Origin: Lacimicrobium sp. SS2-24
GTDB taxonomy: Bacteria; Pseudomonadota; Gammaproteobacteria; Enterobacterales; Alteromonadaceae
Reading direction: 5' to 3'
DNA length: 64,000 nucleotides
NCBI RefSeq assembly: GCF_002201535.1
Contig: NZ_NIWW01000005.1
Coordinates: 124,001 to 188,000 of the forward strand
Shown here: one piece after another, positions 1 through 9,062 of the stretch
Position numbering within the stretch: the stretch's first letter is position 1
How the letters are laid out: each line of letters starts with the position of its first letter
Program-made: the position numbers and the translations under genes
Notes under the pieces: model-generated
What the model was told of the DNA's origin: nothing
The model's database searches: none
Seen by the model: only the letters and a program-made list of their open reading frames with translations

Positions 1-231
1 CTGATTAACCAAGAGGACGCGTTGTGGTGTGATGAAGATTGTTGCACGTTCACTGCCTTTCACAATAAGTAAAGCTTGCCATGCCACTGTATAGGGGCGG
101 TCAGATAATTTACAAGAGATTCAGATCGTTAAATGAATGAAAAACGCATAAAATAGCCTCATGGTGTTGGGGTTATATTGTCCACACCTTCGTTTATCCG
201 CCATTCATCCTGTATTTGTCAGAGAGTTCCT

Positions 232-1611
232 ATGAACCAGGCTTTTTCGTCGTTATCCCTGCCCCAAAACGTGTTAGCCAATCTGGATAGTCTCGGCTAT
301 CACAGTATGACTCCGATTCAGGCGGCCAGTTTACCGCATATTCTCAAGGGTAAGGATGTGATTGCCCAGGCCAGCACGGGCAGTGGCAAAACCGTTGCTT
401 TTTCACTTGGGGTGCTGAGCAAAGTCAATGAGCAGGATAGCAGCACTCAGGCATTGGTGTTGTGTCCGACCCGAGAGCTGGCGGAACAGGTGGCGACGGA
501 AATTCGCCGTCTTGCCCGACATAAAGAAAATACCAAGGTACTAACCCTGTATGGCGGTGTACCACTGGCGTCTCAGGTGGCCTCATTGAAACATGGTGCG
601 CAGATAGTGGTCGGAACGCCAGGGCGGGTGCTCGACCATATGCTGCGTCGTAATCTGGATCTCGGGGCGGTTAACACACTGGTGCTGGATGAAGCCGATC
701 GCATGCTGGATATGGGCTTTGAAGAGGAAATCGCCGCAGTGACAACGGCCACCCCGAAACAGCGCCAGACCTTATTGTTCTCAGCAACGTACCCTGCACA
801 GATTGACCAGATCAGTGCTGATATTCAGCGTGATCCTGAGCAGATAAAAGTGGCCTCGTTACATGATGCCAGTCAGATTACCCAGCGCTGTTATGAAGTG
901 ACTAAAGAGAACCGTCTGACTATTGCGCAGGCACTGCTCACTCATTTTGCGCCTCAGTCTGCCATTGTTTTCTGTAACAGCCGCATAGATTGCCAGAATG
1001 CGGCAGATCAGCTGCGTGAAAAGGGTTTCAGTGCAGCCGCCCTGCACGGTGATATGGAGCAAATGGCACGTCAGGAAGTGCTGATTCAGTTTGCCAATCG
1101 CAGTCTGGCACTACTGGTCGCCACAGATGTTGCGGCCAGGGGACTGGATATCGAAGACGTAGAACTGGTGCTGAATTATCAGGTGTCTGCGGATCCTGAG
1201 GTGCATGTGCATCGCATAGGGCGCACAGGACGGGCTGGCAATAAAGGGCGAGCACTGACCCTGTGTAGTCCCGATGAGCTGAATTGGGCCAAAGCCATCG
1301 AAGCATATCAACAACAAGCGTTTAACTGGGCCGATGCCAGCAAATTACGCTTCAAAGCCTCGGGTGTGACTGACCCACTTTATCGTACGATACGTATTGA
1401 TGCCGGGAAAAAGCAGAAAATACGGCCCGGTGATATTCTGGGTGCCTTGACCAAGGACGCCGGCATTGAGGGCGACGATATCGGTAAAATCAGTCTGGGG
1501 CAGAATCAGGGGTATGTGGCGGTTAAACTGCGTAGCGTAAAACGCGCTATGGCCCAGTTTCGCGAAGGGAAACTGAAAGGCAAACGGGTCAGAGCGCGTA
1601 AATTATCCTGA
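232..1611 (+). CDS. dbpA: ATP-dependent RNA helicase DbpA (DEAD-box)
   Basis: A 459-residue DEAD-box helicase, close to the 457 residues of E. coli DbpA, which acts in 50S subunit maturation by binding hairpin 92 of 23S rRNA. Visible motifs run in order: Q-motif region near the N-terminus (TPIQAAS), Walker A ASTGSGKT, PTRELAEQ, TPGRVLDH, VLDEADRML, SATYP and HRIGRTGRAG. The C-terminal part (about 385-459, starting near IRIDAGKKQKIRPGD) matches the DbpA RNA-binding domain, which separates it from generic DEAD-box proteins. The frame is open back to a TTG at 178, but the ATG at 232 gives the family N-terminus (MNQAFSSL). Bases 1-231 hold no gene I can support. Confidence 0.95.
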   Translation: MNQAFSSLSLPQNVLANLDSLGYHSMTPIQAASLPHILKGKDVIAQASTGSGKTVAFSLGVLSKVNEQDSSTQALVLCPTRELAEQVATEIRRLARHKENTKVLTLYGGVPLASQVASLKHGAQIVVGTPGRVLDHMLRRNLDLGAVNTLVLDEADRMLDMGFEEEIAAVTTATPKQRQTLLFSATYPAQIDQISADIQRDPEQIKVASLHDASQITQRCYEVTKENRLTIAQALLTHFAPQSAIVFCNSRIDCQNAADQLREKGFSAAALHGDMEQMARQEVLIQFANRSLALLVATDVAARGLDIEDVELVLNYQVSADPEVHVHRIGRTGRAGNKGRALTLCSPDELNWAKAIEAYQQQAFNWADASKLRFKASGVTDPLYRTIRIDAGKKQKIRPGDILGALTKDAGIEGDDIGKISLGQNQGYVAVKLRSVKRAMAQFREGKLKGKRVRARKLS

Positions 1612-1696
1612 ATCATGCCGCGCAGACTGACGGGTACACTCCCTTCACGCGGTTATCCGGGTTCAACCATCACAGAGCATGAGAGACAACTCTTCT

Positions 1697-1712
1697 GTGA
1701 CCTTGAGGTCAC
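1697..1712. promoter_or_regulatory. Operator-like palindrome upstream of the ABC exporter
   Basis: GTGACCT and AGGTCAC are perfect 7-base arms around a 2-base centre (TG), 64 bases before the ABC exporter start and 85 bases after the dbpA stop. No T-run follows, so it is not a terminator. The size and symmetry suit a dimeric repressor site. Function is inferred from position only. Confidence 0.35.
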
Positions 1713-1775
1713 GATTGTTTCCATTTTTACGGTGCCTGGTTAATCAGGTGCGAATAACAGAAGTAAGGATGATAG

Positions 1776-3605
1776 ATGTTTTCTTTTTTTGAGCGACTGG
1801 TGCAGGCCTTTCCCAAAGAGTCGCCACAACAGCCGCCGGGAAATCTATTGGAATTTTGCTGGTACTATTCGAAGGGCATGAAGGGCGCATTATTGAGTCT
1901 GTCGCTGCTGAGTGCCGTCGTCGCAATACTCGAAGTGAGTCTGTTTGGATATCTGGGACAATTAGTGGATTGGTTTTCCACGCGCAATCCAGAGACTTTT
2001 TTGCAAGAAGAACAAGCGAGTCTGTTATGGATGACGCTGGTTATTCTGGTGTTGTTGCCCGGCGCTATTATTTTACATTCGCTGATAAACCACCAAACCC
2101 TGTTGGGTAATTTCCCCATGCGCATTCGCTGGCAGGCTCATCGTCACCTGTTGGGCCAGAGTCTGGGCTTTTTCCAGGACGAGTTTGCCGGGCGGGTGGC
2201 CACCAAAGTGATGCAAACGGCGTTGTCTGTCAGAGAAACCGTGCGCAAATTGCTAGACCTCATGGTGTATGTGAGCGTTTACTTTGTCAGTGTGTTTGTG
2301 TTGGTCTTCAACATTGACTGGCGTCTTAGTATGCCTCTTGCGCTATGGTTGATTGCCTATGTCAGCATTCTCAGAGTGCTGCTACCGAGATTGAAGGCTG
2401 TTTCAGAAAAACAGGCTGACGCCCGTTCTGTGATGACGGGGCGCATTGTAGATAGCTATACCAATATTGCCACGGTCAAGCTCTTTGCCCATACCAACAG
2501 GGAAATGGGCTATGCCCGCGAGAGTATGGATAACTTTCTGACCACCGTGTATCCCCAAATGCGGCTGGTTACCGTGCTCAATGCCTGTGTGTGGATCAGT
2601 AATGCATTGTTGATTTTCTCTATTACCGCACTCGCCATCTATTTATGGATTGGCAGTGTGACCACCGCCGGAAGCATTGCTGTGGCAGTTAGTCTGAGTC
2701 TGCGCCTGAACGGCATGTCACAATGGATCATGTGGGAAGTGGCGGGTCTTTTCGAGAATATAGGTACGGTACAGGACGGCATGAATACCCTGTCTATCCC
2801 GGTGAAAGTCAATGATAAAGAGGAAGCCGAAAACCTCAGGGTGAAGGGCGGCAGCATCACATTTAAGGATGTAGGCTTTTGCTATGACGCCAAAAACCGG
2901 GTGTTTGATAAGCTTAATATCAATATTGCACCGGGCGAGAAAGTGGGGTTGGTAGGACGCTCTGGTGCCGGGAAATCCACACTGGTTAACCTGCTATTGC
3001 GTTTTTACGATGTGCAGTCTGGTCAAATTTTGATTGATGGTCAGGATATCCGTGATGTTTCTCAGGAAAGCCTGCGCGGAAAAATCAGTATGGTCACTCA
3101 GGATACGTCGCTGTTGCATCGCTCGGTCAGAGAGAACATTCTGTATGGACGCATGGATGCCAGTGAGGAGCAGATGCGCCACGCGGCTAAACAGGCCGAA
3201 GCCGATGCCTTTATTCATCAGCTGTCAGATATGCAGGGGCGGACAGGCTATGATGCCCATGTGGGAGAGCGCGGTGTTAAACTTTCAGGGGGACAGCGAC
3301 AGCGTATCGCCATTGCCCGGGTGATGCTCAAAGATGCCCCGATACTGATTCTTGATGAAGCCACCTCAGCCCTGGACTCTGAAGTGGAAGTGGCGATACA
3401 GCAATGCCTGAATAAGATTATGGAAGATAAGACCGTGGTGGCCATTGCTCATCGCCTGTCGACCATTGCGGCGATGGACCGGCTGCTGGTGCTGGACGAG
3501 GGGCGGATTGTGGAGTCCGGTACCCATGCCGAGCTGCTGGCACAAAAAGGCATCTACGCGCGCTTATGGGCACATCAGACCGGCGGTTTTCTTGGCCTGG
3601 AATAG
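1776..3605 (+). CDS. ABC exporter, fused permease and ATPase
   Basis: A 609-residue half-transporter of the type-IV/B-family exporter fold (COG1132). About six membrane segments lie in residues 20-320. The nucleotide-binding domain (about 355-600) has Walker A GRSGAGKST near 393, Q-loop VTQDTSLLH, signature LSGGQRQR near 503 and Walker B ILILDEATSALDS near 523, with the switch His in AIAHRLST. It should act as a homodimer in the inner membrane. The substrate cannot be told from sequence: multidrug, lipid and peptide exporters all look alike here. AAGGA lies just upstream of the ATG. The next two genes follow after 7 and 14 bases, so the three are probably cotranscribed. Confidence 0.9.
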   Translation: MFSFFERLVQAFPKESPQQPPGNLLEFCWYYSKGMKGALLSLSLLSAVVAILEVSLFGYLGQLVDWFSTRNPETFLQEEQASLLWMTLVILVLLPGAIILHSLINHQTLLGNFPMRIRWQAHRHLLGQSLGFFQDEFAGRVATKVMQTALSVRETVRKLLDLMVYVSVYFVSVFVLVFNIDWRLSMPLALWLIAYVSILRVLLPRLKAVSEKQADARSVMTGRIVDSYTNIATVKLFAHTNREMGYARESMDNFLTTVYPQMRLVTVLNACVWISNALLIFSITALAIYLWIGSVTTAGSIAVAVSLSLRLNGMSQWIMWEVAGLFENIGTVQDGMNTLSIPVKVNDKEEAENLRVKGGSITFKDVGFCYDAKNRVFDKLNINIAPGEKVGLVGRSGAGKSTLVNLLLRFYDVQSGQILIDGQDIRDVSQESLRGKISMVTQDTSLLHRSVRENILYGRMDASEEQMRHAAKQAEADAFIHQLSDMQGRTGYDAHVGERGVKLSGGQRQRIAIARVMLKDAPILILDEATSALDSEVEVAIQQCLNKIMEDKTVVAIAHRLSTIAAMDRLLVLDEGRIVESGTHAELLAQKGIYARLWAHQTGGFLGLE

Positions 3606-3612
3606 CAATACC

Positions 3613-4011
3613 ATGACAGATTTTTATAGAATTCACGGCAGTATTCGCATCGAATTACAGGACAGAGTATTAATTCTGCACGCTGAGGGGCCCGGCAATG
3701 CTGATTTGATACAGCAGTATCAGCGTGATGTGCAGCATTATCGTGACCAGTTGCGAGGTCAGCCATGGGGTAATCTGGTGATCTTTTACAATGAGCCTCT
3801 GCTCACCCCAGACGCCAAAGAGATGATGTATGAGTCCATAGCACGTTCCAGAGAATCCGGCATGGTGGCGGCTGCCGTGGTATTGTCAGAGGTAAACAGC
3901 CCGGCAATTGTTCGTCAGTTCTGGGATAGTATCTATCAGCATGTGGGGATGCCCCATGAATTTTTTGCGTCACAGGAGCAGGCCAAAGACTGGCTGAAGA
4001 CCTTCCTTTAA
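3613..4011 (+). CDS. Small STAS/SpoIIAA-like protein
   Basis: A 132-residue cytoplasmic protein with no signal or membrane segment. The alternation of beta strands and helices (LVIFYNEPLLTPDA, AAAVVLSE, then FFASQEQAKDWLKTFL at the end) resembles SpoIIAA-like/STAS-fold proteins, whose C-terminus typically reads F-x-x-x-x-x-A-x-x-W-L. I chose the ATG at 3613 because longer versions would run through the ABC gene in another frame. It starts 7 bases after the ABC exporter and ends 14 bases before the M28 peptidase, so it probably belongs to that operon. Fold assignment is by eye and the role is unknown. Confidence 0.75.
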   Translation: MTDFYRIHGSIRIELQDRVLILHAEGPGNADLIQQYQRDVQHYRDQLRGQPWGNLVIFYNEPLLTPDAKEMMYESIARSRESGMVAAAVVLSEVNSPAIVRQFWDSIYQHVGMPHEFFASQEQAKDWLKTFL

Positions 4012-4025
4012 GCTAAGGAGTTTGT

Positions 4026-5636
4026 ATGCGTACGGGTATTTTGTTGCTGGTGTCATTGTTGTTTTGTTATTCCGCCTGGTGTTCTGATACCGGTGAAACC
4101 TTCTCACAGCGTGCCTATCAGAATTACGTCAAAACACTGGCCTCTGATGCCTTCGAGGGAAGGGGGCCGATGACTGAGGGCGAGCAGCGTACGGTTGATT
4201 ATCTGGTGAGTGAACTGAAGCAACTGGGTGTTAAACCCGGCTATCAGGGGGATTATGTTCAGACCGTGCCGATGGCCAGCATAGCGGCCTCACAGGATAT
4301 GCAGTTAAAGATCGGTTCGCTCACGTTTGAACCGGGTAAAGACTTCGTCTCACGCACACAACAGATGACGAAGCTCACACAGTTACAGGATTCTGAACTG
4401 CTTTTTGTGGGGTATGGGATCCATGCCCCCGAATATAACTGGAACGATTATGCCGGCCTGGATGTTAAAGGTAAAACGCTGATTATGCTGGTTAACGACC
4501 CGGGTTATGCGACACAGGATGAAGAGGTGTTTCGTGGCAACGCCATGACGTATTACGGTCGATGGACATATAAATACGAGGAAGCCATACGTCGCGGTGC
4601 CAGTGGCGTGTTTATCGTGCATGAAACCGGTGCAGCAGGCTATCCATGGAGCGTGGTGGAATCGGGGGCCACAGGTACCAAGTATATGCTGGTGGATGAC
4701 AGCGGCAATAGTGATGAACTCGAGGCCATGGGCTGGATGCAGACGGAAACGGCAGAGCAGATTTTTGCCGCAGCGGGGACAGATTTCCAGCAGCTCAAAG
4801 CAGCTGCTGCCAGGCCCGGATTCAAGCCCGTCGCGCTGGGCTTGACGGCCAACCTGAAGACCACTCACTGGAACAAAATGGGAGAGAGCCGCAACGTAGT
4901 CGGGTTGATTCCTGGCACCAGCCGCAAGGATGAATACATCTTGTTGACCGCGCACTGGGATGCCTTTGGCAAGAAAGTGGGGGTGAAGGGTGATAACATT
5001 TTTAATGGCGCAGTGGATAATGCATCAGGAGTGGCCGGGGTTTTAGAGCTGGCAAGAATGTTAAGTGAGCGGAATGAACCCTTGCAGCGTTCGGTCTTGC
5101 TGGCGTTTTTTACTGCTGAGGAAACGGGACTGCTGGGGGCCTTTGCCTTTGCCCAGCAGCCACCGGTTCCCACCCGCAAGATGGTGGGGCTGTTTAATAT
5201 CGACAGCATGAATCTGGCGGGTGCCACAGATTATGTGCTCAAATATGGTGATGGGCTGCAGGAACTCGAAGACTGGCTGGAAGAGGCCGCCGCTGAGCAG
5301 GGGCGCAGGGTAAAGCCCGATGCCAATCCGCAGAATGGTTTGTTTTTTCGTTCTGATCACTTTGCCCTGGCGCAACAAGGTGTACCCGGCCTGCTGTTTA
5401 TGGATCTCGGAGACAGTGATCCTGAGTACATTGCCAATCGCTATCATAAACCGGCAGATGAATACCTGGACACCTGGAAATATGATGGTGTTAAAAATGA
5501 TTTGCACCTCATCTATGCGTTGCTTGAAAAGCTGGCCAACTCCTCCGCGTGGCCAACCTGGAAGCCGGGAGCGGAATTTAAGCAGATTCGTGAAGCGGAC
5601 TTGGCTGAAGAGGCTGATACACAACAGGCTCACTGA
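4026..5636 (+). CDS. Secreted M28 family zinc metallopeptidase with PA domain
   Basis: A 536-residue exported aminopeptidase-like enzyme. Residues 1-19 are a signal peptide. A PA-type insert occupies roughly 120-270. The M28 catalytic domain carries the expected dinuclear zinc ligands: H310 (TAHWDA), D331 (VDNAS), E365/E366 (TAEETG), D393 (NIDSMN) and a late His in YHKPADEY. The family removes N-terminal residues from peptides in the periplasm or outside the cell. AAGGAG lies 5-10 bases before the ATG. It ends the ABC exporter/STAS-like operon. Substrate specificity is not predictable from what is visible. Confidence 0.92.
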   Translation: MRTGILLLVSLLFCYSAWCSDTGETFSQRAYQNYVKTLASDAFEGRGPMTEGEQRTVDYLVSELKQLGVKPGYQGDYVQTVPMASIAASQDMQLKIGSLTFEPGKDFVSRTQQMTKLTQLQDSELLFVGYGIHAPEYNWNDYAGLDVKGKTLIMLVNDPGYATQDEEVFRGNAMTYYGRWTYKYEEAIRRGASGVFIVHETGAAGYPWSVVESGATGTKYMLVDDSGNSDELEAMGWMQTETAEQIFAAAGTDFQQLKAAAARPGFKPVALGLTANLKTTHWNKMGESRNVVGLIPGTSRKDEYILLTAHWDAFGKKVGVKGDNIFNGAVDNASGVAGVLELARMLSERNEPLQRSVLLAFFTAEETGLLGAFAFAQQPPVPTRKMVGLFNIDSMNLAGATDYVLKYGDGLQELEDWLEEAAAEQGRRVKPDANPQNGLFFRSDHFALAQQGVPGLLFMDLGDSDPEYIANRYHKPADEYLDTWKYDGVKNDLHLIYALLEKLANSSAWPTWKPGAEFKQIREADLAEEADTQQAH

Positions 5637-5651
5637 AGTCGGACATTGGCC

Positions 5652-5662
5652 GGGTCAGACCC
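5652..5662. repeat. Short GGGTCAGACCC palindrome
   Basis: A perfect inverted repeat (GGGTC-A-GACCC) just after the M28 peptidase stop, followed by CCTTTGG. This resembles extragenic palindromes linked to REP-associated transposases in gammaproteobacteria. Only one copy is seen here, so the assignment is weak. Confidence 0.25.
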
Positions 5663-5778
5663 CTTTGGTTTCCTGAATCAAGACGTGAACAGACAGATTT
5701 AAGGGACGAACGGGGTTGTGAGTAAGCGCAAAGCAAACTAGTTTTAGTTATGGGCCTGAGGTATTACAGAGGTGGGTG

Positions 5779-6939
5779 ATGTATCGAGTTATTTGCGCAT
5801 GCTGGTGGGTGAGTGTCATCTTGCTGGCGAGCGGTTGTGCCAGTCAGCCCCCTCAGGTAAAAATTGAACCGCGTACGCATCTCGCCGATGAGGTCTTTGC
5901 TGGTTATCAGCAGATTGAAGTTGAGTCGCAACAGCAGGTGTTTGGGCTCAGTGCCGACATGCAGCACTTCGTGGACAAACAGATTTTACGGGTGGATGAC
6001 CCCAAAGCCCGCATTCGCAATCTCATCAAAGGTATTTTCGACCGCTCTCATATGAACTTGTTGTATGACAGCCATGCCAATACGACTGCTGAACAAACCT
6101 TTGAGAACCGCATAGCCAATTGCCTGTCTATGTCCATCATGACGTTTGCGATGGCAGAGTACGCAGGAATGGATGTCCGCTTCCAGGATGTGGCTATCCC
6201 TGAATTCTGGACCCGCGAGCAGGGCTACAGCATGCTCAACGGGCATATTAATCTGAAGATATTGCCCCGTAATCAGCACAATACCACCTATATCCGCAAA
6301 GGCGGTATGGAAGTGGACTTTGATCCTCAGGGGTATCGAGTCAAGTTTCCCGCAGCGGAGGTTAGCCAACAGATGGTGTTGGCCATGTTCTACAATAACA
6401 AGGCGGCAGATTACCTGGTGGATGAAAATTACCCTGGTGCTTATGCGTATCTTCGGGCCGCGGCATTGACGTCTCCCCAACTCAGTGAAACCTGGGTGAA
6501 TCTTGGCGTGTTGTATCGCTTAAATGGCATGCTGGACAGGGCTGAGCAGGCGTATCAGCAGGCAATAGCACTGAATGGCAGTCAGACCGCAGAGGAAAAC
6601 CTCGCGCACTTGTATAATCTGACTGGTCGCCATCAAATGGCTGAGTCGATTCTGGCCCGTATAGAGCGCAAACGTCTGGCGAATCCCTATTATCACTATC
6701 TGCTGGCAGAGCAGGAGTTTGAACGGTCTCACTGGCGTGAGGCTATTGATCATTATCGTCGTGCCGTGGCGCTGGATAAAAACAAGCATGAGTTCTACTT
6801 TGGCCTGGCTAAGACCTATTATCAGCTCGGTGATATCACAGCCACGGAACGTTATCTGAGAATGGCCAAACGTCGCTCTGTGTTTGAGCAGGATGAACAG
6901 CGTTACCAGACTAAACTCAGTCTGTTAACCCGCCTCTGA
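5779..6939 (+). CDS. Lipoprotein with transglutaminase-like and TPR domains
   Basis: A 386-residue protein. The N-terminus is a lipoprotein signal with lipobox LASGC, giving an acylated Cys20. Residues about 70-185 look like a transglutaminase-like (papain-fold) domain: Cys115 in IANCLSMS, His156 in NGHINL and Asp180 or 182 in EVDFDP. The C-terminal half (about 200-380) holds tetratricopeptide repeats such as SETWVNLGVLYRLNGMLDRA. The likely site is the periplasmic face of an outer membrane. A GTG at 5776 is also possible, but AGAGG suits the ATG better. It lies 23 bases before a second M28 peptidase, hinting at a shared job in peptide handling. I know of no characterised orthologue. Confidence 0.85.
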   Translation: MYRVICACWWVSVILLASGCASQPPQVKIEPRTHLADEVFAGYQQIEVESQQQVFGLSADMQHFVDKQILRVDDPKARIRNLIKGIFDRSHMNLLYDSHANTTAEQTFENRIANCLSMSIMTFAMAEYAGMDVRFQDVAIPEFWTREQGYSMLNGHINLKILPRNQHNTTYIRKGGMEVDFDPQGYRVKFPAAEVSQQMVLAMFYNNKAADYLVDENYPGAYAYLRAAALTSPQLSETWVNLGVLYRLNGMLDRAEQAYQQAIALNGSQTAEENLAHLYNLTGRHQMAESILARIERKRLANPYYHYLLAEQEFERSHWREAIDHYRRAVALDKNKHEFYFGLAKTYYQLGDITATERYLRMAKRRSVFEQDEQRYQTKLSLLTRL

Positions 6940-6962
6940 CCCTGGTCGTATAACTCTCGCCG

Positions 6963-7886
6963 ATGAGGCACGTACGCACTTTTACTCTCCTTCTTGGAGT
7001 TTTAGGGGCTAACGCCCATGCGTTGCCCCTTGCACTGCAACAGCTACATACTCATGCTTATCAACTGAGCAATGAGGTCATGGCGGGCAGAGAGACAGGC
7101 AGCGAGGGGGCTTTGCTGGCGCAGCAATACATTGCGCAGGTCTTTACCCGCCAGGGGATATCAGCGTTTAACCCCGGTTTTCGTCATTCGTTTACTTTTG
7201 GGCGTTGGCTCTCTGAGGGGCAGGGTGTCAACCTGATTGGCTGGGTAAAAGGTACTGAGCTGCCTGAATGTTATATTGTTGTCAGTGCTCACTATGATCA
7301 TCTCGGCAAAAAGGGGCGTCGGATCTTTTATGGAGCCGATGATAATGCCTCTGGCGTTGCGGTGATGTTGGTGCTGGCGTCGGCTATCGCCGACGCGCCA
7401 TTGCGTCATTCGGTTATCTTTCTGGCCACAGATGCTGAAGAACATGGGTTGCATGGCGCCAAAGCCTTTGTGAATGCGCCCCCGGTGCCGCTTAGCCATA
7501 TTGTGTTTAACCTGAATCTGGATATGCTGGGAGTCGGTGATCTGCGCCAGCAGCTTTACATCGGCGGTAGCCGCGATCCATCTTTGCAACAGGCTATTGC
7601 CAAAGTAAAAAGCCGCTCAGCGCTGCGGATTGCTGCCAGCTATCCTCGCCAGCCAAGAGGATTCGGCAGCTCAAGACGTATTCACTATCGACAGGCCAGT
7701 GATCATGGTGCCTTTGCCAGTGAGGGCATCGCGTTTTTGTTTGCGACAACCGGTGACCATGCTTACTATCACACAGAGCAGGATCGTTTCGATAATCTCA
7801 ATATAACGCTGATGGAACAGGCAACAGAAGCCCTTGGCGCCTTGCTGCTGGGTATAGATTCCTTGTCCCTTGAATATCAGAAATAA
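6963..7886 (+). CDS. Secreted M28 family zinc metallopeptidase (single domain)
   Basis: A 307-residue exported peptidase with a signal peptide at 1-20 (cleavage after NAHA). The M28 zinc ligands are visible: H110 (SAHYDH), D127 (ADDNAS), E159/E160 (DAEEHG), D187 (NLDMLG) and a His in YYHTEQD near 272. It lacks the PA insert of the larger M28 enzyme at 4.0-5.6 kb, so the two are not recent duplicates. It follows the lipoprotein gene by 23 bases. Its last 10 bases overlap the 3' end of convergent pldA. No strong ribosome binding site is seen. Confidence 0.9.
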   Translation: MRHVRTFTLLLGVLGANAHALPLALQQLHTHAYQLSNEVMAGRETGSEGALLAQQYIAQVFTRQGISAFNPGFRHSFTFGRWLSEGQGVNLIGWVKGTELPECYIVVSAHYDHLGKKGRRIFYGADDNASGVAVMLVLASAIADAPLRHSVIFLATDAEEHGLHGAKAFVNAPPVPLSHIVFNLNLDMLGVGDLRQQLYIGGSRDPSLQQAIAKVKSRSALRIAASYPRQPRGFGSSRRIHYRQASDHGAFASEGIAFLFATTGDHAYYHTEQDRFDNLNITLMEQATEALGALLLGIDSLSLEYQK

Positions 7887-8854
7887 GCCAGTTGCACGCC
7901 TAGACTAATACGTTGTTGATGGCGGTTGTAATCGATCAGCGAATCGCCATAGCCATTAAAATACTGTAACAGGATCTCATAGCGGTCACTGATGGGATAA
8001 CTCAGGTTCACTTCGATACTGCCCTTGTTGTCACTGGTCTTAAAGTTATTGCGCAGCAGCGTGATCAAATTGAAGTTGCCCAACCGGGTGCCATATCCCA
8101 ACTCAAAGTGGCCCAGATAATGGGTAATGTCCGGATTGTCATCGCCCTGTGGATCCAGTGGATCTTCCTTTTCATCCTCTTTAAACCTGTACCAGGCTTT
8201 CAGATAATAAAAGGAGGTCTCGTCACTGAAAAGCAGTGAACCGTAAAGGCGGTTCCAGCTGCGTGAGCGCAACTGATTTTGTCCATTAGACTGATGGTTG
8301 ATACCAATTTGTGCCAGATTAAACCGGTAACCGAGTATCTTGAGTTTGGTTTCAAAGTTGTAGAACAACTCGGGCTCATAGTTTGTTTCGCGAAAGGGCT
8401 TGGATATTTCACTGTTATAAACCTGCCACAGAGACATTGCAGTGAAGCCAAAATACAGTCCTTCTGTGCTTTCTTCACGGTTTACCAGATGAACCGGCAT
8501 TTTTATGCTGATCTGAAATTTGGCCTCGAAATGATCAATGTTGCCCTCGCTGAGACCGTTTTCTGCCATCTGATTGGGGTTACTCTGGTAACTGAATGGC
8601 AGCAGGTAATTTAGCCGGTGCTGCGTGAAGCTGTATGGATTGCTCTGGCTACTGAGATCAGCCTCCATGCGCTTCTTGACCAGATTTTCGTCCGCGTCGC
8701 TGACTTGCTGAATCAAAGGTTGAGTTTGTTGTGCCGGTTCACCCTCCTGCTGCGTCTGCTCCTCAGGCTGGGTCTCCTGCTCTGACTGTGCCATCCCATG
8801 CAGGCTGAATGCGCAACACATGATCCACAGCACAGCTATTGTTACTCGATTCAT
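7877..8854 (-). CDS. pldA: Outer membrane phospholipase A
   Basis: A 325-residue beta-barrel phospholipase A1/A2 that hydrolyses phospholipids in the outer leaflet of the outer membrane. The signal peptide is about 1-22, followed by a Gln/Glu-rich low-complexity stretch (24-50). The catalytic residues are H187 and S189 in INHQSNG and N201 in SWNR, and the spacing (2 and 12 residues) equals that of the E. coli enzyme (162, 164, 176). The C-terminal aromatic residue and alternating strands fit an outer membrane barrel. It is transcribed away from glnK and converges on the M28 peptidase, overlapping it by 10 bases. Confidence 0.93.
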   Translation of the reverse strand: MNRVTIAVLWIMCCAFSLHGMAQSEQETQPEEQTQQEGEPAQQTQPLIQQVSDADENLVKKRMEADLSSQSNPYSFTQHRLNYLLPFSYQSNPNQMAENGLSEGNIDHFEAKFQISIKMPVHLVNREESTEGLYFGFTAMSLWQVYNSEISKPFRETNYEPELFYNFETKLKILGYRFNLAQIGINHQSNGQNQLRSRSWNRLYGSLLFSDETSFYYLKAWYRFKEDEKEDPLDPQGDDNPDITHYLGHFELGYGTRLGNFNLITLLRNNFKTSDNKGSIEVNLSYPISDRYEILLQYFNGYGDSLIDYNRHQQRISLGVQLAYF

Positions 8855-8953
8855 TCTTCATCCTCCACCGACCTCAGTAACTGACGGAATTCTAACCCAG
8901 TTGAGCGTCCGATTTATGACTAATTGACGTGCAAATAGCTATCTATAATGATT

Positions 8954-8970
8954 TGCACCAATTTGGGGCG
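8954..8970. promoter_or_regulatory. NtrC-type enhancer site upstream of glnK
   Basis: TGCACCAATTTGGGGCG matches the NtrC consensus TGCACC-A/T-rich-TGGTGCA with a perfect left half and two mismatches on the right. It lies about 93 bases before the -24 element of the sigma-54 promoter, a normal enhancer distance. Confidence 0.65.
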
Positions 8971-8982
8971 TAAACATCATGA

Positions 8983-8999
8983 AGCCCGATAAGAGTGCA
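8983..8999. promoter_or_regulatory. Second, weaker NtrC-type site
   Basis: AGCCCGATAAGAGTGCA keeps the right half GTGCA and matches about 12 of 17 consensus positions. It sits 12 bases downstream of the stronger site, on nearly the same helix face, as is common for paired NtrC dimer sites. Confidence 0.4.
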
Positions 9000-9062
9000 A
9001 TGATTTTCTGTTAAGAGGCTAATCATAAAACTAACTTGTTGTAATTAATAATAAAAATATTC

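Noticed and set aside
4026-7886. Recent duplication of the two M28 peptidases
   Set aside because: The larger has a PA insert and different motif wording throughout; they are distant members of the family.
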